A stretch of DNA of 64,000 nt from Nocardia jiangxiensis NBRC 101359 (GCF_000308615.1 NZ_BAGB01000041.1:866862-930861), one strand, 5' to 3'. Shown: positions 7,289 through 16,974, counted from the first letter of the stretch. The notes: a model not told the origin generated them from the sequence alone. Translations and numbers: made by a program.

Positions 7289-9418
7289 GTGGGTGGATGG
7301 GACAGGTACGCACAGATCGTCTCCGGACGCAGAGGATGGCTCGCACTCCTGGCCGCGCTGATCGTCGCGGGCGCGGTGCTGGGCCTCTCGGGCAGCGGCT
7401 CGAGCACGTCGGCGCCGAACTCGTTGCCGGACAACGCCGAATCCGCACAGGTCCAGCGCTTGCTGCGGGAGTTCCCCGGCGGGGATTCCGCGGCGGCGGT
7501 TCTGATCGTCGCCCGCGCCGACGGCGCGGTACTGACCGCCGACGATCAGGCGCACGCCGGCGCGGCCCTGTCCAGGATGCGCGCCGGTGCGGCCGGGCCG
7601 GACCTGAAGCTGTCGCAGGACCAGCGTGCCGCCTTCGGCCAGACGTCGATTCCCGCGGATCTGACCGGATTCGCCCTCACCGACCGGATCGATGCGTTGC
7701 GCACAGCAGTACGCGACGGCGCACCGGCCGACCTGCGCCTGTGGATCACCGGCGGACCGGCGTTCGGGGCGGATATCGCCGACTCCTTCTCCGGGGCGAA
7801 CACCCTGCTGCTCGCGGTCACCGCCGCCGTGGTGATGGTGCTGCTGATCGGCACGTATCGCTCCCCCGTGCTGTGGCTGATCCCGCTGGTGGTCGTCGCG
7901 ATAGCCGACCGTGTCGCGGCCGCGGCGGCGAACGCCCTGGCCCAGGTGAGCGGTCTGACGTTCGACGGCTCGACCTCGGGAATCACGAGCGTGCTGGTAT
8001 TCGGCGCGGGTACGAACTACGCACTGCTGCTGGTGTCCCGATACCGCGACGAGCTGTATCGCACCGCGGACCATCGCGCGGCCCTGCGGATCGCGGTGCG
8101 GCGAGCCGGGCCCGCGGTCCTGGCCAGCAACCTGACCGTGGTGCTGGCCCTGCTGACGCTGCTGCTGGCATTGTTGCCCAATACCCGCGGTCTGGGCGCC
8201 TTCGGAGCCCTGGGGCTACTGGTCGCGGCGATCTTCGTACTGGTCACCCTGCCGCCGGCATTGGCGCTGTTCGGACGGAAAGTGTTCTGGCCCTTCATTC
8301 CTCGCGTCGACGGCCACGACACGGCAGCCTCCGGCGCATGGCATGCCGTCGCGGAGAAGGTGGTGCGGCGGCCGAAAACGGTCGTGGCCGTCTTCCTGAT
8401 CGCCGCGGCCGCCTGTGCCAGTGCGCTGCCGTTCACCCATGTCGGGCTCGCCCAGTCCGAACAGTTCCGCGTGCATGCCGAATCGGTCGACGGCCTGCGC
8501 GTGGTGAGCGAGCATTTCTCCTCCGGTGCAAGCGATCCCACGATCGTGCTGGCGCGAACCGGAGCCGCGCCGCGAGTGCGGTCGGTGCTGAATTCCACCG
8601 CGGGCGTCGTGCGGGCGACATCGGCCGCCGGCTCGGCGAACGGAATGACCCGCTGGTCGGTGGTGTTGGATGCGGCGCCGGCCACCGATTCGGCCTTCGC
8701 CGCCGTGACGCGTCTGCGCACCGCCCTGGCGTCGGTGCCCGATGCCGGAGCGCTGGTCGGCGGATCCGATGCGGTCGCCCTGGACACCCGGAACGCCGCC
8801 CGGCACGATCAATATCTGATCATGCCGCTCATCCTGGCGGTCGTCCTGCTGGTGCTGCTGATACTGCTGCGGGCGATCCCGGCCGCGATCCTGCTCGTGG
8901 CGGTCACCGTGATCAGCGCACTGGCCGCGCTCGGCATCGGAAGTCTGCTCAGCACATACGTTTTCGGGTTTCCGGCGCTGGACACGAATGTGCCGCTGTT
9001 CGCCTTCCTGTTCCTGGTGGCACTGGGCGTGGACTACACGATCTTCCTGGTCACCCGCGCCCGCGAGGAGACCGCGGGGCACGGGGTGACCGGTGGCATC
9101 GTGCGCGCCGTGTCGGCCACGGGCGGGGTCATCACCAGCGCCGGAATCGTGCTGGCCGCGGTCTTCGCGGTGCTCGGGATTCTCCCGCTGATCACGCTGA
9201 CCCAGCTGGGGATCGTGGTGGGCGTGGGAATTCTGCTCGACACATTCGTCGTGCGCACGGTGGCCATCCCCGCGCTGTTCGCGCTGATCGGCAGGCGAAT
9301 CTGGTGGCCCGGAGCATATTCGAAAACTCCCGAGAAAAATATTCCGGGCCGGTGCACCGAGCAGACGGCCCAGAATACCGATATTCGGTTGCAGGACAGT
9401 ATGTTTCGTCAGCCGTGA
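7289..9418 (+). CDS. MMPL-family RND transporter
   Basis: A 709-residue inner-membrane exporter of the MMPL/RND type, driven by proton motive force and moving lipids or drugs. Two repeats are visible: TM1 (WLALLAALIVAGAVLGLS), a periplasmic porter domain (about residues 40-180), then a TM cluster with 'GAGTNYALLLVSRYRDEL' (about 240-260). The second half repeats this with a porter domain (about 390-510) and 'LGVDYTIFLVTRAREE' (about 575-590). The GTG at 7289 sits just ahead of the first helix; upstream sequence is promoter and operator. It is divergent from, and likely controlled by, the MarR regulator. The cargo is unknown; it lacks the long C-terminal domain of MmpL3. Confidence 0.92.
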   Translation: MGGWDRYAQIVSGRRGWLALLAALIVAGAVLGLSGSGSSTSAPNSLPDNAESAQVQRLLREFPGGDSAAAVLIVARADGAVLTADDQAHAGAALSRMRAGAAGPDLKLSQDQRAAFGQTSIPADLTGFALTDRIDALRTAVRDGAPADLRLWITGGPAFGADIADSFSGANTLLLAVTAAVVMVLLIGTYRSPVLWLIPLVVVAIADRVAAAAANALAQVSGLTFDGSTSGITSVLVFGAGTNYALLLVSRYRDELYRTADHRAALRIAVRRAGPAVLASNLTVVLALLTLLLALLPNTRGLGAFGALGLLVAAIFVLVTLPPALALFGRKVFWPFIPRVDGHDTAASGAWHAVAEKVVRRPKTVVAVFLIAAAACASALPFTHVGLAQSEQFRVHAESVDGLRVVSEHFSSGASDPTIVLARTGAAPRVRSVLNSTAGVVRATSAAGSANGMTRWSVVLDAAPATDSAFAAVTRLRTALASVPDAGALVGGSDAVALDTRNAARHDQYLIMPLILAVVLLVLLILLRAIPAAILLVAVTVISALAALGIGSLLSTYVFGFPALDTNVPLFAFLFLVALGVDYTIFLVTRAREETAGHGVTGGIVRAVSATGGVITSAGIVLAAVFAVLGILPLITLTQLGIVVGVGILLDTFVVRTVAIPALFALIGRRIWWPGAYSKTPEKNIPGRCTEQTAQNTDIRLQDSMFRQP

Positions 9419-9448
9419 GCGGACACGAGCCCGAATGTCGCCGTGGCG

Positions 9449-10257
9449 TCAGGACGGCACCCGCGTGGGCCACTCCTTGCAGTGGTGCTGACCGGAGAAG
9501 TCGGTGGCTGTGGTCGGTGCCTCGAGACGCAGCGTGAGAACCTTGTCGCCGATTCGGCGTGGCCAGTCGGCCCGGTGCGGAACGTGCGGGTTTCCGGAGT
9601 TCACGAATGCCGCCCAATAGGCGATCATCATGCCGGACAGGTTCTGCAGGGCCACGGTAGCCGGGTTCGGAAGTCCGGTGACCTCGAACAGATAGGGAGT
9701 TCGAAGGTGTGCGCGGCACCCAGCGGGTCGTCCCCGCGGGAAAGGTTTTCGGTGCGGCGGCGGTGCGGTCGTCGAATTCGTATTGATAGACCGGGCCGCC
9801 GTTGGCCAGAGATTCGGCCAATGTGACTGCCGGACAGGCGAAGTCGTCGTCGGAACCTTCGCGGCTCTGCCCGCGCGTATCGCGGTGACGGGGTTGTCCG
9901 GCAGCACCGGCTCACCCGTGACCGGGCCGCGCGTCGGGATACCACTGGAGGTCACGTAGTTCAGTGGCGTGGCGACCAGCCTGTCGACCGGAAGGGCTCG
10001 CAGACACCGGGCCTCGATCGCGGGATCGGTTGCACCGCAGCCGAGTCGGGCCGCATAGTCGCTGCCTGCAACTGGCAGCGTCCGCTCTGCACGATGGCCG
10101 CCGCGAACAGCCCCGCCGAGCCGGGCGAGACCAGATGGTCGCAGACCGCCACCGACTCCCCGACGCTCAGCAATGTGGCGCAATGCCGTCCCGCTCGGCC
10201 GAGTCCGGGCGTGGTCTCCCACCGGGTGCCCGCCCACCGAATCGGCGTCGGGACCAC
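9449..10257 (-). pseudogene. Decayed carboxylesterase type B (truncated, frameshifted, internally deleted)
   Basis: Remnants of a type-B carboxylesterase are spread over three reading frames on the minus strand. Near 10070-10160: 'GESVAVCDHLVSPGSAGLFAA' followed by 'IVQSG' (nucleophile region, normally GESAG). Near 9880-10070: 'CLRALPVDRL' and 'PVLPDNPVTAIRAGRAAKVP'. Near 9770-9820: 'GGPVYQYEFDD'. Near 9449-9710: 'YLFEVTGLPNPATVALQNLS' through 'NPHVPHRADWPR' to 'HHCKEW'. The N-terminal third is missing and about 150 residues are lost between 'AAKVP' and the 'VYQYEF' segment. With several frameshifts it cannot be functional. It abuts the last gene of the ABC operon. Confidence 0.85.
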
Positions 10258-10274
10258 TCAGTCGACAACGTAGC

Positions 10275-11195
10275 TCAATCAGCCGGTGCCGGTGCGGATT
10301 TCCGCCACCGAGTGCGCAGACCGGCGCGGACGAGTACCGCGATCATCGCCAGATACGGTGCGGCGTCGGATAATTGCATCGGCAGGCCGACGGTCTGCAG
10401 GCGGAAGCCGACGGCCTGGGCATAGGCGTAGACGACGAGAGTCAGCAGCAGGACGCGCAGGCGACCAGCGGCGATCAGCAGGACCAGCACGACGACCCAG
10501 CCTCGACCGGCCGACATGTTCTCGGTGAACAGGGCCACCGCGCCCAACGACAATTCCGCTCCGGCCAGACCGCCGAGCAGCCCCGCGACGAGCAGGGCCG
10601 CGAAGCGGTAGCGGTCGGGGCGGATGCCGAGTGATTCCGCGGCGGCGGCATCGGCGCCGACACCGCGCAATCGCATACCCGGCACCGTGTGCCGCAGGAA
10701 TCCGTGCACGGCCGGAACCGCGAGAAGCGCAAGGCATCCCAGCGGACTGAGCGCGGCGGCGGCGGGACCGATCCACGGCAACGAGACCCCGGCGAACCAG
10801 TGCGGCAGCCGGGCCAGGTCCGGGCGCTGGTAAGTGCCCCGCACATGGAATATCGCCTGCAGCAGGAAGGTGGTCAGCCCGGACACCACGATATTCAGTG
10901 CGGTGCCCAGTACGAGCGGATCACCGCGACGGCGAACCGATCCGGCCGCGAGCGCGAAGGCGACCAGTACTCCTGCCGCGGCTGCCGCGAGCACCCCGAC
11001 CAGTGCGCTACCGGACCACGCACTACCCGCCACCGCGGCGAAGCAGCCGGTGAGCAGCACACCTTCCAGCGCGACATTGAACACCCCGGCGCGCTGACAG
11101 ATCAGCCCGCCCAGCCCGAGCAGTACCAGCGGCACCAGGCCGCGCACCACGGCGGCCAGCACCGCGGACGAGATCAGCAATCCCGGAAGGTTCAC
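10275..11195 (-). CDS. ABC transporter permease, BMP/nucleoside importer type (second permease)
   Basis: A 306-residue multi-pass permease of the BPD_transp_2 (RbsC/LivM/NupQ) family, the second permease of a BMP-type nucleoside importer. The typical N-terminal 'RGLVPLVLLGLGGLICQRAGVFNVALEG' motif is present (residues about 20-47), then 'VLGTALNIVVSGLTTFLLQ' and 'LRGVGADAAAAESLGI'. The start is the GTG at 11195, overlapping the upstream stop by 4 bases (GTGA), which implies translational coupling. It is the last gene of the twelve-gene operon and is followed at once by a decayed esterase. Confidence 0.9.
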   Translation of the reverse strand: MNLPGLLISSAVLAAVVRGLVPLVLLGLGGLICQRAGVFNVALEGVLLTGCFAAVAGSAWSGSALVGVLAAAAAGVLVAFALAAGSVRRRGDPLVLGTALNIVVSGLTTFLLQAIFHVRGTYQRPDLARLPHWFAGVSLPWIGPAAAALSPLGCLALLAVPAVHGFLRHTVPGMRLRGVGADAAAAESLGIRPDRYRFAALLVAGLLGGLAGAELSLGAVALFTENMSAGRGWVVVLVLLIAAGRLRVLLLTLVVYAYAQAVGFRLQTVGLPMQLSDAAPYLAMIAVLVRAGLRTRWRKSAPAPAD

Positions 11196-12340
11196 GATTC
11201 CACCATTTCGACCGGCGTCCCGGCCCGGCCCCATCGCGGCCGCCACGTGGTCAGGCGCATCGACACCAGGAAGACGACCAGTGCCTGCACGACGGTGGAC
11301 ATGTACGAGGACAGGCCGTAATCCCGCTCCACCTCCTGCCCGCCCACGCCGATCGCAGTGAACGCGAACCCGACCACCACGACCGCGATCGAGCTGTTGC
11401 GCGCCAACATGACCACCAGCAGGGCCGTGATCGGGTATCCGGTGCCGTCCAGCGCGCCATCGATCAGCCGATAGTGCGAGCCGAGCACCACCAGCGCACC
11501 CATCACTCCAGCGATCGCACCACCGAGCGCCAGCGCCAGCACGATCGCGCGGGCGGTGCGGATGCCCACCGCGGCGGCCATGCGCGGATTGAGCCCGATC
11601 AGCCCGGTTTCGAAGCCCAGTGCCGAGCGTCGCTCGATCACCAGGACCACGGCCAGGATCCCCGCGACCACCAGCAGCGACCAGTTCAGTTCGGAACCCA
11701 GTAGCGTCAGCAGATTCCGTTGTCCGAAAACGGATTCCAGGAATTGTCCCGAACCCGAGTGCGACGGGGCGAGGGCGGGGATCCGCCGATCGACCGAGAT
11801 GGGCCGGGATGCTTCCAGATCGGAGGACGGATCCTTCAACCAGACCGTGATCAGATACGAGGTGAGCGACAGCACCGGATAGTTCAGCAGCAACGAGGTC
11901 GCGAATACCGGCGCGGACAATCCGGTGAACAACACCGCGGGCACTGCCGCCAGCACCGCGCCCGCCACCGTCGCCGCAGCCAGCGCGAGTACCACGACCA
12001 CCCAGCCGGGCCCCGGGCAGTACAGCGCCACCACCGCACCCGCCGCTCCGCCCAGGACGAACTGCCCGCTCGCACCGAGATTGAACTGTCCTGCCCGGAA
12101 CGCGAACGACAACCCCAGACTCAGCCCCACCACCACGACGGTCCGCTGCACCGTCGTCACCAGCCCAGGCCCTACCAGCGCGCCCTGAAACATGCTGCGG
12201 TACACCGCGATCGGATCATGACCGGTGAGCGCGAACAGCGCGGCGGTCACCACGATGGTCACCACCACCGCGACCGTCCGGTCCGCGACGCTCGCCCCCG
12301 AATTCCGGAGCCGACGCACCACGCCCGCCGCCACGGTCAT
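11192..12340 (-). CDS. ABC transporter permease, BMP/nucleoside importer type (first permease)
   Basis: A 382-residue permease of the NupP/YufP type. It has a cytoplasmic N-terminus, then about nine helices, with 'LGLSFAFRAGQFNLGASGQFVLGGAAGA' (residues about 75-102) matching the conserved 'FNIGAEGQ' permease signature of this family, and 'GLNPRMAAAVGIRTARAIVLAL' as the cytoplasmic coupling loop. The ATG overlaps the ATPase stop by 4 bases. Together with the ATPase, second permease and lipoprotein it makes a complete importer expected to carry nucleosides or nucleoside-like compounds. Confidence 0.9.
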   Translation of the reverse strand: MTVAAGVVRRLRNSGASVADRTVAVVVTIVVTAALFALTGHDPIAVYRSMFQGALVGPGLVTTVQRTVVVVGLSLGLSFAFRAGQFNLGASGQFVLGGAAGAVVALYCPGPGWVVVVLALAAATVAGAVLAAVPAVLFTGLSAPVFATSLLLNYPVLSLTSYLITVWLKDPSSDLEASRPISVDRRIPALAPSHSGSGQFLESVFGQRNLLTLLGSELNWSLLVVAGILAVVLVIERRSALGFETGLIGLNPRMAAAVGIRTARAIVLALALGGAIAGVMGALVVLGSHYRLIDGALDGTGYPITALLVVMLARNSSIAVVVVGFAFTAIGVGGQEVERDYGLSSYMSTVVQALVVFLVSMRLTTWRPRWGRAGTPVEMVES

Positions 12341-13854
12341 AGCGGTTCCGCCGCGATCGCCGTACCCGCCATCAATGCGCCGATCCGCTCGGGATCGGCG
12401 TCGGTAGCGGCGAATTCACCGACGATGCTCCCGTCGGTCAGCACGACGATCCGATCGGCCAGGGCCAGTAGTTCACTCAGCTCGCTCGAGATCAGCAGCA
12501 CCGCTCCCCCGTCGGACCGGTACTCGTCCAGTTGCCGATAGACGAATTCGATCGCGCCCAGATCGATTCCGCGCGTGGGCTGTTCGGCCAGCAGGAACGG
12601 CGACCGATGCGCCAGCTCGCGCGCCACCACCAGTTTCTGCACATTGCCCCCGGACAGTCCGCGCACCGCCGCGGTCGGGTCGGCGACCCGAATTCCGAAG
12701 CGCACGACCAGCTCTCGCGCATGCGCGCGCATGGCCCGCGGGCTCACCAGGCCGTGTGCGCCCAGCGGTGCGCGGCGATGGAATCCGGCGGTCAGATTGG
12801 TGATCACACTGGCGTCCAGCGCGACGCCCGCGCTGTTGCGGTCCTCGGGGATATGGGCCAGCGCGGCATCGCGGCGACGGGCGTTGTCCCAGGTGGTGAC
12901 GTCGCAAGCGCCGAGGGTGACCGTGCCGGAATCCGGGACGCGCGCTCCGGCGACGATCGCGGCCAGCGTCTCCTGGCCGTTGCCCGCCACACCCGCGACC
13001 CCGACGATCTCCCCCGAGCGCACGGTCAGCGACACCCCGGCCAGCGCGGCCCGGCCGGCGCCCGTGGTGACCACGTGCTCGACGGTCAGCACGGGATCGC
13101 CGGGCGGGCGCACCGCACGGCGTGGCCGCAGGTCGACCTCGCGCCCGGTCAGATGCCGGGCCAGTTCCGCCGGGGTGGTCGCGCCGACCTCGGCGTCGAA
13201 CACTCGGCGACCGTCCCGCAGAACCACGACTTCGTCTGCGACAGCGGCGATTTCGTCGAGTTTGTGGGTGATCAGCAGCACCGCGTGCCCCTGGTCGGCC
13301 AGCGTGCGCAGGACGCGGAACAGCGCGCGGGTCTCCGGGGGCGTCAGCACGCCGGTGGGCTCGTCCAGGATCAACAGTTCGGCGCGGCGATACAGCGCCT
13401 TGAGGATCTCCACCCGCTGCAACACCCCGACCGGCAGCGCGCCGACCGGATCGTCCAGCGGCACCTCCAGCCCGTACTCTGCCGCCAGGGCCGCCACCCG
13501 ACGTGCGGCCCCCTTGCGGTCCAGCACTCCCCATCGCCCCGGCTCCGCGCCGTACACCACGTTCTCCAGCACCGACATGTCGGCGAACAGCTGAAAATGC
13601 TGGAACACCATGCCCAGTCCGTGGGCGATGGCATCGCCGGGGGACCGGAACCGCACCTCGCGCCCGTCGATCAGGATGCGCCCGGAATCGGGCCGGTGCA
13701 GTCCGTACAGGATCGAGACCAGCGTCGACTTGCCCGCGCCGTTCTCGCCGATCAGTCCGAGTATCCGGCCGCTGCGCACGGTCAGCGAGATCGCGTCGTC
13801 GGCCAGGACCGGGCCGAACCGTTTGGTGATCGCGTCCAGTGTCAGCGTTTGCAT
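12337..13854 (-). CDS. Tandem ABC ATPase of BMP/nucleoside importer
   Basis: A 505-residue protein with two ATP-binding cassettes, the NupO/YufO/RbsA arrangement. First cassette: Walker A GENGAGKST (residues about 36-44) and Walker B LLILDEPTGVL. Second cassette: a degenerate P-loop region GVAGNGQETL (about 289-298, lacking Lys), signature LSGGNVQK (about 398-405) and 'RGIDLGAIEFVYRQL'. The weak second P-loop is usual for this family. It sits 7 bases after the lipoprotein gene and overlaps the first permease. It powers uptake of the BMP ligand. Confidence 0.92.
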   Translation of the reverse strand: MQTLTLDAITKRFGPVLADDAISLTVRSGRILGLIGENGAGKSTLVSILYGLHRPDSGRILIDGREVRFRSPGDAIAHGLGMVFQHFQLFADMSVLENVVYGAEPGRWGVLDRKGAARRVAALAAEYGLEVPLDDPVGALPVGVLQRVEILKALYRRAELLILDEPTGVLTPPETRALFRVLRTLADQGHAVLLITHKLDEIAAVADEVVVLRDGRRVFDAEVGATTPAELARHLTGREVDLRPRRAVRPPGDPVLTVEHVVTTGAGRAALAGVSLTVRSGEIVGVAGVAGNGQETLAAIVAGARVPDSGTVTLGACDVTTWDNARRRDAALAHIPEDRNSAGVALDASVITNLTAGFHRRAPLGAHGLVSPRAMRAHARELVVRFGIRVADPTAAVRGLSGGNVQKLVVARELAHRSPFLLAEQPTRGIDLGAIEFVYRQLDEYRSDGGAVLLISSELSELLALADRIVVLTDGSIVGEFAATDADPERIGALMAGTAIAAEPL

Positions 13855-13861
13855 CGCGAAT

Positions 13862-14890
13862 TCACTTGTCCGCGTGCGGAATCGTGATCCGACCCGCGAT
13901 GATGTCCGCGCGCGCGGTGCGCACCTGTGCCAGCACGTCCGGATGCTGCAGAATCGCGCAGCCGCTCGCGGCTGCCTGCGGAGTCAGGCTGGTGATGGTG
14001 GAGCCGTCCTCGGCCAGCCCGAACGCGGTCGAGGTTCCGCCGGGTTTGCCCTGGTGGATCAGGGTCAGCAGGTCGAGTATCACCTTGTCGACCCGTTTGA
14101 TCGCGTTGTCCACCACCACGCCCGGCTGCTGCGGGCACTGATCGACGTCCACGCCGTAGGCCAGCACGTGACTCTGCGCGGCCGCCTCGAACACACCCCC
14201 GTTACCGCCGCCGGTCACCCCGTAGATCTGATCGACGCCGGACTGGATCGCGGTGAGCGCCAGCTCTTTCGAGCGTGCCGGATCGCCGACCGCGTTGTCG
14301 CCGCCGACGAACAGCTGGGTGTCGCTCACCCGCGGATTCACGCTGTGCGCACCCAGTGCGAAGGCGTCGGACCAGCGATGGAAGAAGGCCGAATCCCGCG
14401 CCGCGACCGTGCCGATGTGTCCGCTGCGGTCCAGCAGTCCCGCTTCCACACCCAGCAGATAGGAGGGTTCGTACTCCTTGAACGTGCCGCAGCGCAGGTT
14501 GGCCGGGATCTTGTCCGGGCAGGCATCCACCAGGACGAACTGCTGGTCGGGATACTTGTCGGCGAATTCGCTCACCAGATCGTTGAATTCGTAGGTGATC
14601 AACACGATCGCGGCCGGATGCCGCTGCACGGCCGCCTCCAGATTCGAGCGGCGGGACTGCTCGTCGGTGCTCTCGTAGGTGCGGGCGGTCGCACCCAGCG
14701 TTCGCGCGGCCTGCTCGGTGCCGGTCTTGCCCAGTTGCAGGAATTCGTTCTGTCCGATGGGCGCATCGGTGATGTAGATGATCTCCTCGCCCGAGCCGGT
14801 GGCCTCCGCGCCGCAGCCCGCGATCCCGGTCAGCAGGAGCGCGGCCACGATGACCGCGACGGTCCGGGCGATGGGGCTGATTCTGTGCAT
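13862..14890 (-). CDS. BMP-family nucleoside-binding lipoprotein
   Basis: A 342-residue substrate-binding lipoprotein of the BMP/PnrA/Med family. The signal peptide ends in the lipobox LTGIAGC with Cys26 as the lipidated residue. The family pattern follows: 'EFLQLGKTGTEQAARTLGA', 'AIVLITYEFNDLVSEFADKYPDQQFVLVD', 'SYLLGVEAGLLDRSGHIGTV', 'AQSHVLAYGVDVDQCPQQPGVVVDNAIKRVD'. Characterised members bind purine or other nucleosides outside the membrane. In this operon a C-nucleoside or pseudouridine ligand is an attractive inference. It lies 18 bases after the nitroreductase gene. Confidence 0.92.
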   Translation of the reverse strand: MHRISPIARTVAVIVAALLLTGIAGCGAEATGSGEEIIYITDAPIGQNEFLQLGKTGTEQAARTLGATARTYESTDEQSRRSNLEAAVQRHPAAIVLITYEFNDLVSEFADKYPDQQFVLVDACPDKIPANLRCGTFKEYEPSYLLGVEAGLLDRSGHIGTVAARDSAFFHRWSDAFALGAHSVNPRVSDTQLFVGGDNAVGDPARSKELALTAIQSGVDQIYGVTGGGNGGVFEAAAQSHVLAYGVDVDQCPQQPGVVVDNAIKRVDKVILDLLTLIHQGKPGGTSTAFGLAEDGSTITSLTPQAAASGCAILQHPDVLAQVRTARADIIAGRITIPHADK

Positions 14891-14908
14891 CGTTGTTCTC
14901 CTGTGGCC

Positions 14909-15787
14909 TTATCTCAGCTCGAAACCCTGGCGGTGGAAGGTGTTTCGGATCCCCTGTCGGCCGTGCAGGCTCTCCTTGGTCGAGATCCGGCCCGCCAGCC
15001 GGTTCTTCACCCAGTCCTCGGGCAGTTCCTGTTCGCGGTAGTAGCCGTTGATCCGGTCGAGGTAGTCGGCGATATCGGCCTCGGCGGGCGGGGTGTAGAC
15101 ATTGCGGTGCACAACGACGTTCTGTCCGTACCGCGGTTTGACGTCGGCCGGGTCCGCCGGATCGGGAATGCCGATCGCCAGCCCGTACACCGGGAAGGTC
15201 CACTCCGGCAGGCGCAGCAGTCCGATCACCTCATCGATGTTGTTGCGCAGCGCGCCCACGAAAGTGATTCCGTAGCCCAGTGATTCGGCCGCGACCGCGG
15301 CGTTCTGGGCAGACAGGGTCACATCGACGATGCTGGATATCGCACTGTCGAGATATCCGGTCGCTTCGATGGTGTGCCCGTGTTCGCGGGCGAGGGCGAT
15401 ATTGCGCGACCAGTCGGCCACCCAGACCAGGAATACCGCCGCGTCGAGGATCAGCTGCTGATTACCGGCCAGCTCCGCCAGCCGGGCCCGCACCGCCGGA
15501 TCGTCGATCACCACCACGCTGGTGAACTGGAAGTTGGCCGAGGTCGAGGCCGATTGCGCCGCCGCGAGGATCAGCGCCAGCTCGTTCTCCTCGATCACGC
15601 CGGGCAGGAAGCGCCGCACCGTGCGGTGCCGCAGCAGCACCTCGAGCGTGGGATTGTCCACCGTCCCGGCGCGCGGGGCGTCGGGGCCGTATCGTTTGTC
15701 GAGCTGCCGTTGCAGTTCGGTCGAGATCACCTCGGTCACGGGTATTTTCCTGTTCATTCGATCGGATTGCGGTGCGGGCAGGCTCAT
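14909..15787 (-). CDS. NfsA/Frp-like nitroreductase (FMN flavoprotein)
   Basis: A 292-residue protein of the nitroreductase superfamily, closest in layout to NADPH:FMN oxidoreductases of the NfsA/Frp group. Motifs: 'LLRHRTVRRFLPGVIEENEL' (FMN phosphate contacts), 'AAAQSASTSANFQF' (FMN ring side) and 'ESLGYGITFVGALRNNIDEV' with 'VYGLAIGIPDP'. The ATG at 15787 overlaps the upstream stop (ATGA); MNRK at 15757 is an alternative start. It could supply reduced flavin, or reduce or oxidise a pathway intermediate. Its place within the NRPS operon is unusual for known indigoidine or minimycin clusters, as far as I recall. Confidence 0.88.
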   Translation of the reverse strand: MSLPAPQSDRMNRKIPVTEVISTELQRQLDKRYGPDAPRAGTVDNPTLEVLLRHRTVRRFLPGVIEENELALILAAAQSASTSANFQFTSVVVIDDPAVRARLAELAGNQQLILDAAVFLVWVADWSRNIALAREHGHTIEATGYLDSAISSIVDVTLSAQNAAVAAESLGYGITFVGALRNNIDEVIGLLRLPEWTFPVYGLAIGIPDPADPADVKPRYGQNVVVHRNVYTPPAEADIADYLDRINGYYREQELPEDWVKNRLAGRISTKESLHGRQGIRNTFHRQGFELR

Positions 15788-16971
15788 TCGGTGGGTGGTT
15801 CTTCGAAACTCGGCGGCAGTTCCGGAGTCCGGGTGAACTGCCCCGCGGCATGGCGGTAGGCGTTCCAGCCCAGCTGGTTCCACCACTGCCGCAGGACGAA
15901 GACCAGTTTGGGGTTGTGCTCCTCCTCCTCGAGCCAGGATCGACGCGCGATGACGTCGAATTCGGCTGCGGCGGAATTCGAATGGTCCCGGCCGTTCTCC
16001 GGGTACAGCTCCGCGAGGTCGCGCAGTTTCTCCGGCTGCGGGATCTTCCGCTCGGCCGCCAAGATGATCCGCGCCCCCGCCCAGTACAGGTCGTAGAGCC
16101 GCGCGGTGGCCGGTTCGGAGTCCAGTGTCCGGGCCAGCACCTCGACCGCGAACAGGGAGGTGATCAGGTGTAGCACCACGAAGTCGCCGGGCTCGGCGAG
16201 ATACAGCAGGGTGACCGCGCGACGCACCTCGGCTTGGCGTGTCTGCGGGGGTAGCGTTGCCGCCCAGACAGATTCGGCTGCCAGCTCGCCGATGCCGCTG
16301 TGTGCGACGGCGGCGACCCGGGCCTGCAGTCCGGAGCGGTTGAGTTCGGGATGCAGTCGGGTCACCGCGTCGGTGTCCGACAGGACGTTCCGCACGGTGG
16401 TGCCGAAGGTATCGTCCTCGGCCCAGCTGCGGCTCAGCTCCAGCAGCGCGTCCCACGGTCCCGCCGCAGGCTCACCTGCCGGAGGACGCGCCTCGTCGAC
16501 CACCGGAACGAACGAGAACGCGAGGTAGGCAAGGGCTTCGGCAATCATGCCGGGATGTTCGGCGTGCACCGCCCAGCCGAGGTGGATCGCGGCATGGGTG
16601 AACGCGCCGATCCAGCCGCGCAACAGTTCCGGCGTGTAGCGCGCCACCGCTGCGGTGGTGCCGAGCCGGGCGATCTCCGCGTCGAAGAATCCGCAGTAGG
16701 CGGCGAAATGCACTCGCTGCCCGAGGAATTCCCGCCAGTTGCCGGAGTAGATCACCCCGGGCGAGGAGCGGGCGGGTTCGAGCGGGAATCCGTACGCGGT
16801 CAGCTGTGCGTAATTCTTGTGGTAGTCGCGGATCAACGCCTCGGGCGCACCGAGTTCGGCCAGTGCGATCACCGCGTGTTTGACGTGATTGGTGAGATGT
16901 CCGTTGAATTCGATGTGATGGCTACGGTCATCGAGCAGATCCGCAACGCTCGCCACGGTATCGGCAGGCAC
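15784..16971 (-). CDS. Questin-oxidase-like / DUF4243 protein
   Basis: A 395-residue helical protein fitting the DUF4243/questin oxidase family (fungal AflY-like). It opens with the typical 'HHIEFNGHLTNHVKHAVIALAELGAPEALIRDYH' block (about residues 16-50) and later shows 'RGWIGAFTHAAIHLGWAV' and 'GDFVVLHLITSLFAVEVL', with conserved His residues that may bind a metal or act catalytically. DUF4243 proteins occur with indigoidine/minimycin genes; I recall it as the partner domain of the HAD phosphatase in MinC, here a separate gene. The reaction is not certain: Baeyer-Villiger-like oxygenation is the family precedent. It starts at GTG, three bases after the MFS stop. Confidence 0.85.
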   Translation of the reverse strand: MPADTVASVADLLDDRSHHIEFNGHLTNHVKHAVIALAELGAPEALIRDYHKNYAQLTAYGFPLEPARSSPGVIYSGNWREFLGQRVHFAAYCGFFDAEIARLGTTAAVARYTPELLRGWIGAFTHAAIHLGWAVHAEHPGMIAEALAYLAFSFVPVVDEARPPAGEPAAGPWDALLELSRSWAEDDTFGTTVRNVLSDTDAVTRLHPELNRSGLQARVAAVAHSGIGELAAESVWAATLPPQTRQAEVRRAVTLLYLAEPGDFVVLHLITSLFAVEVLARTLDSEPATARLYDLYWAGARIILAAERKIPQPEKLRDLAELYPENGRDHSNSAAAEFDVIARRSWLEEEEHNPKLVFVLRQWWNQLGWNAYRHAAGQFTRTPELPPSFEEPPTE

Positions 16972-16974
16972 GGG

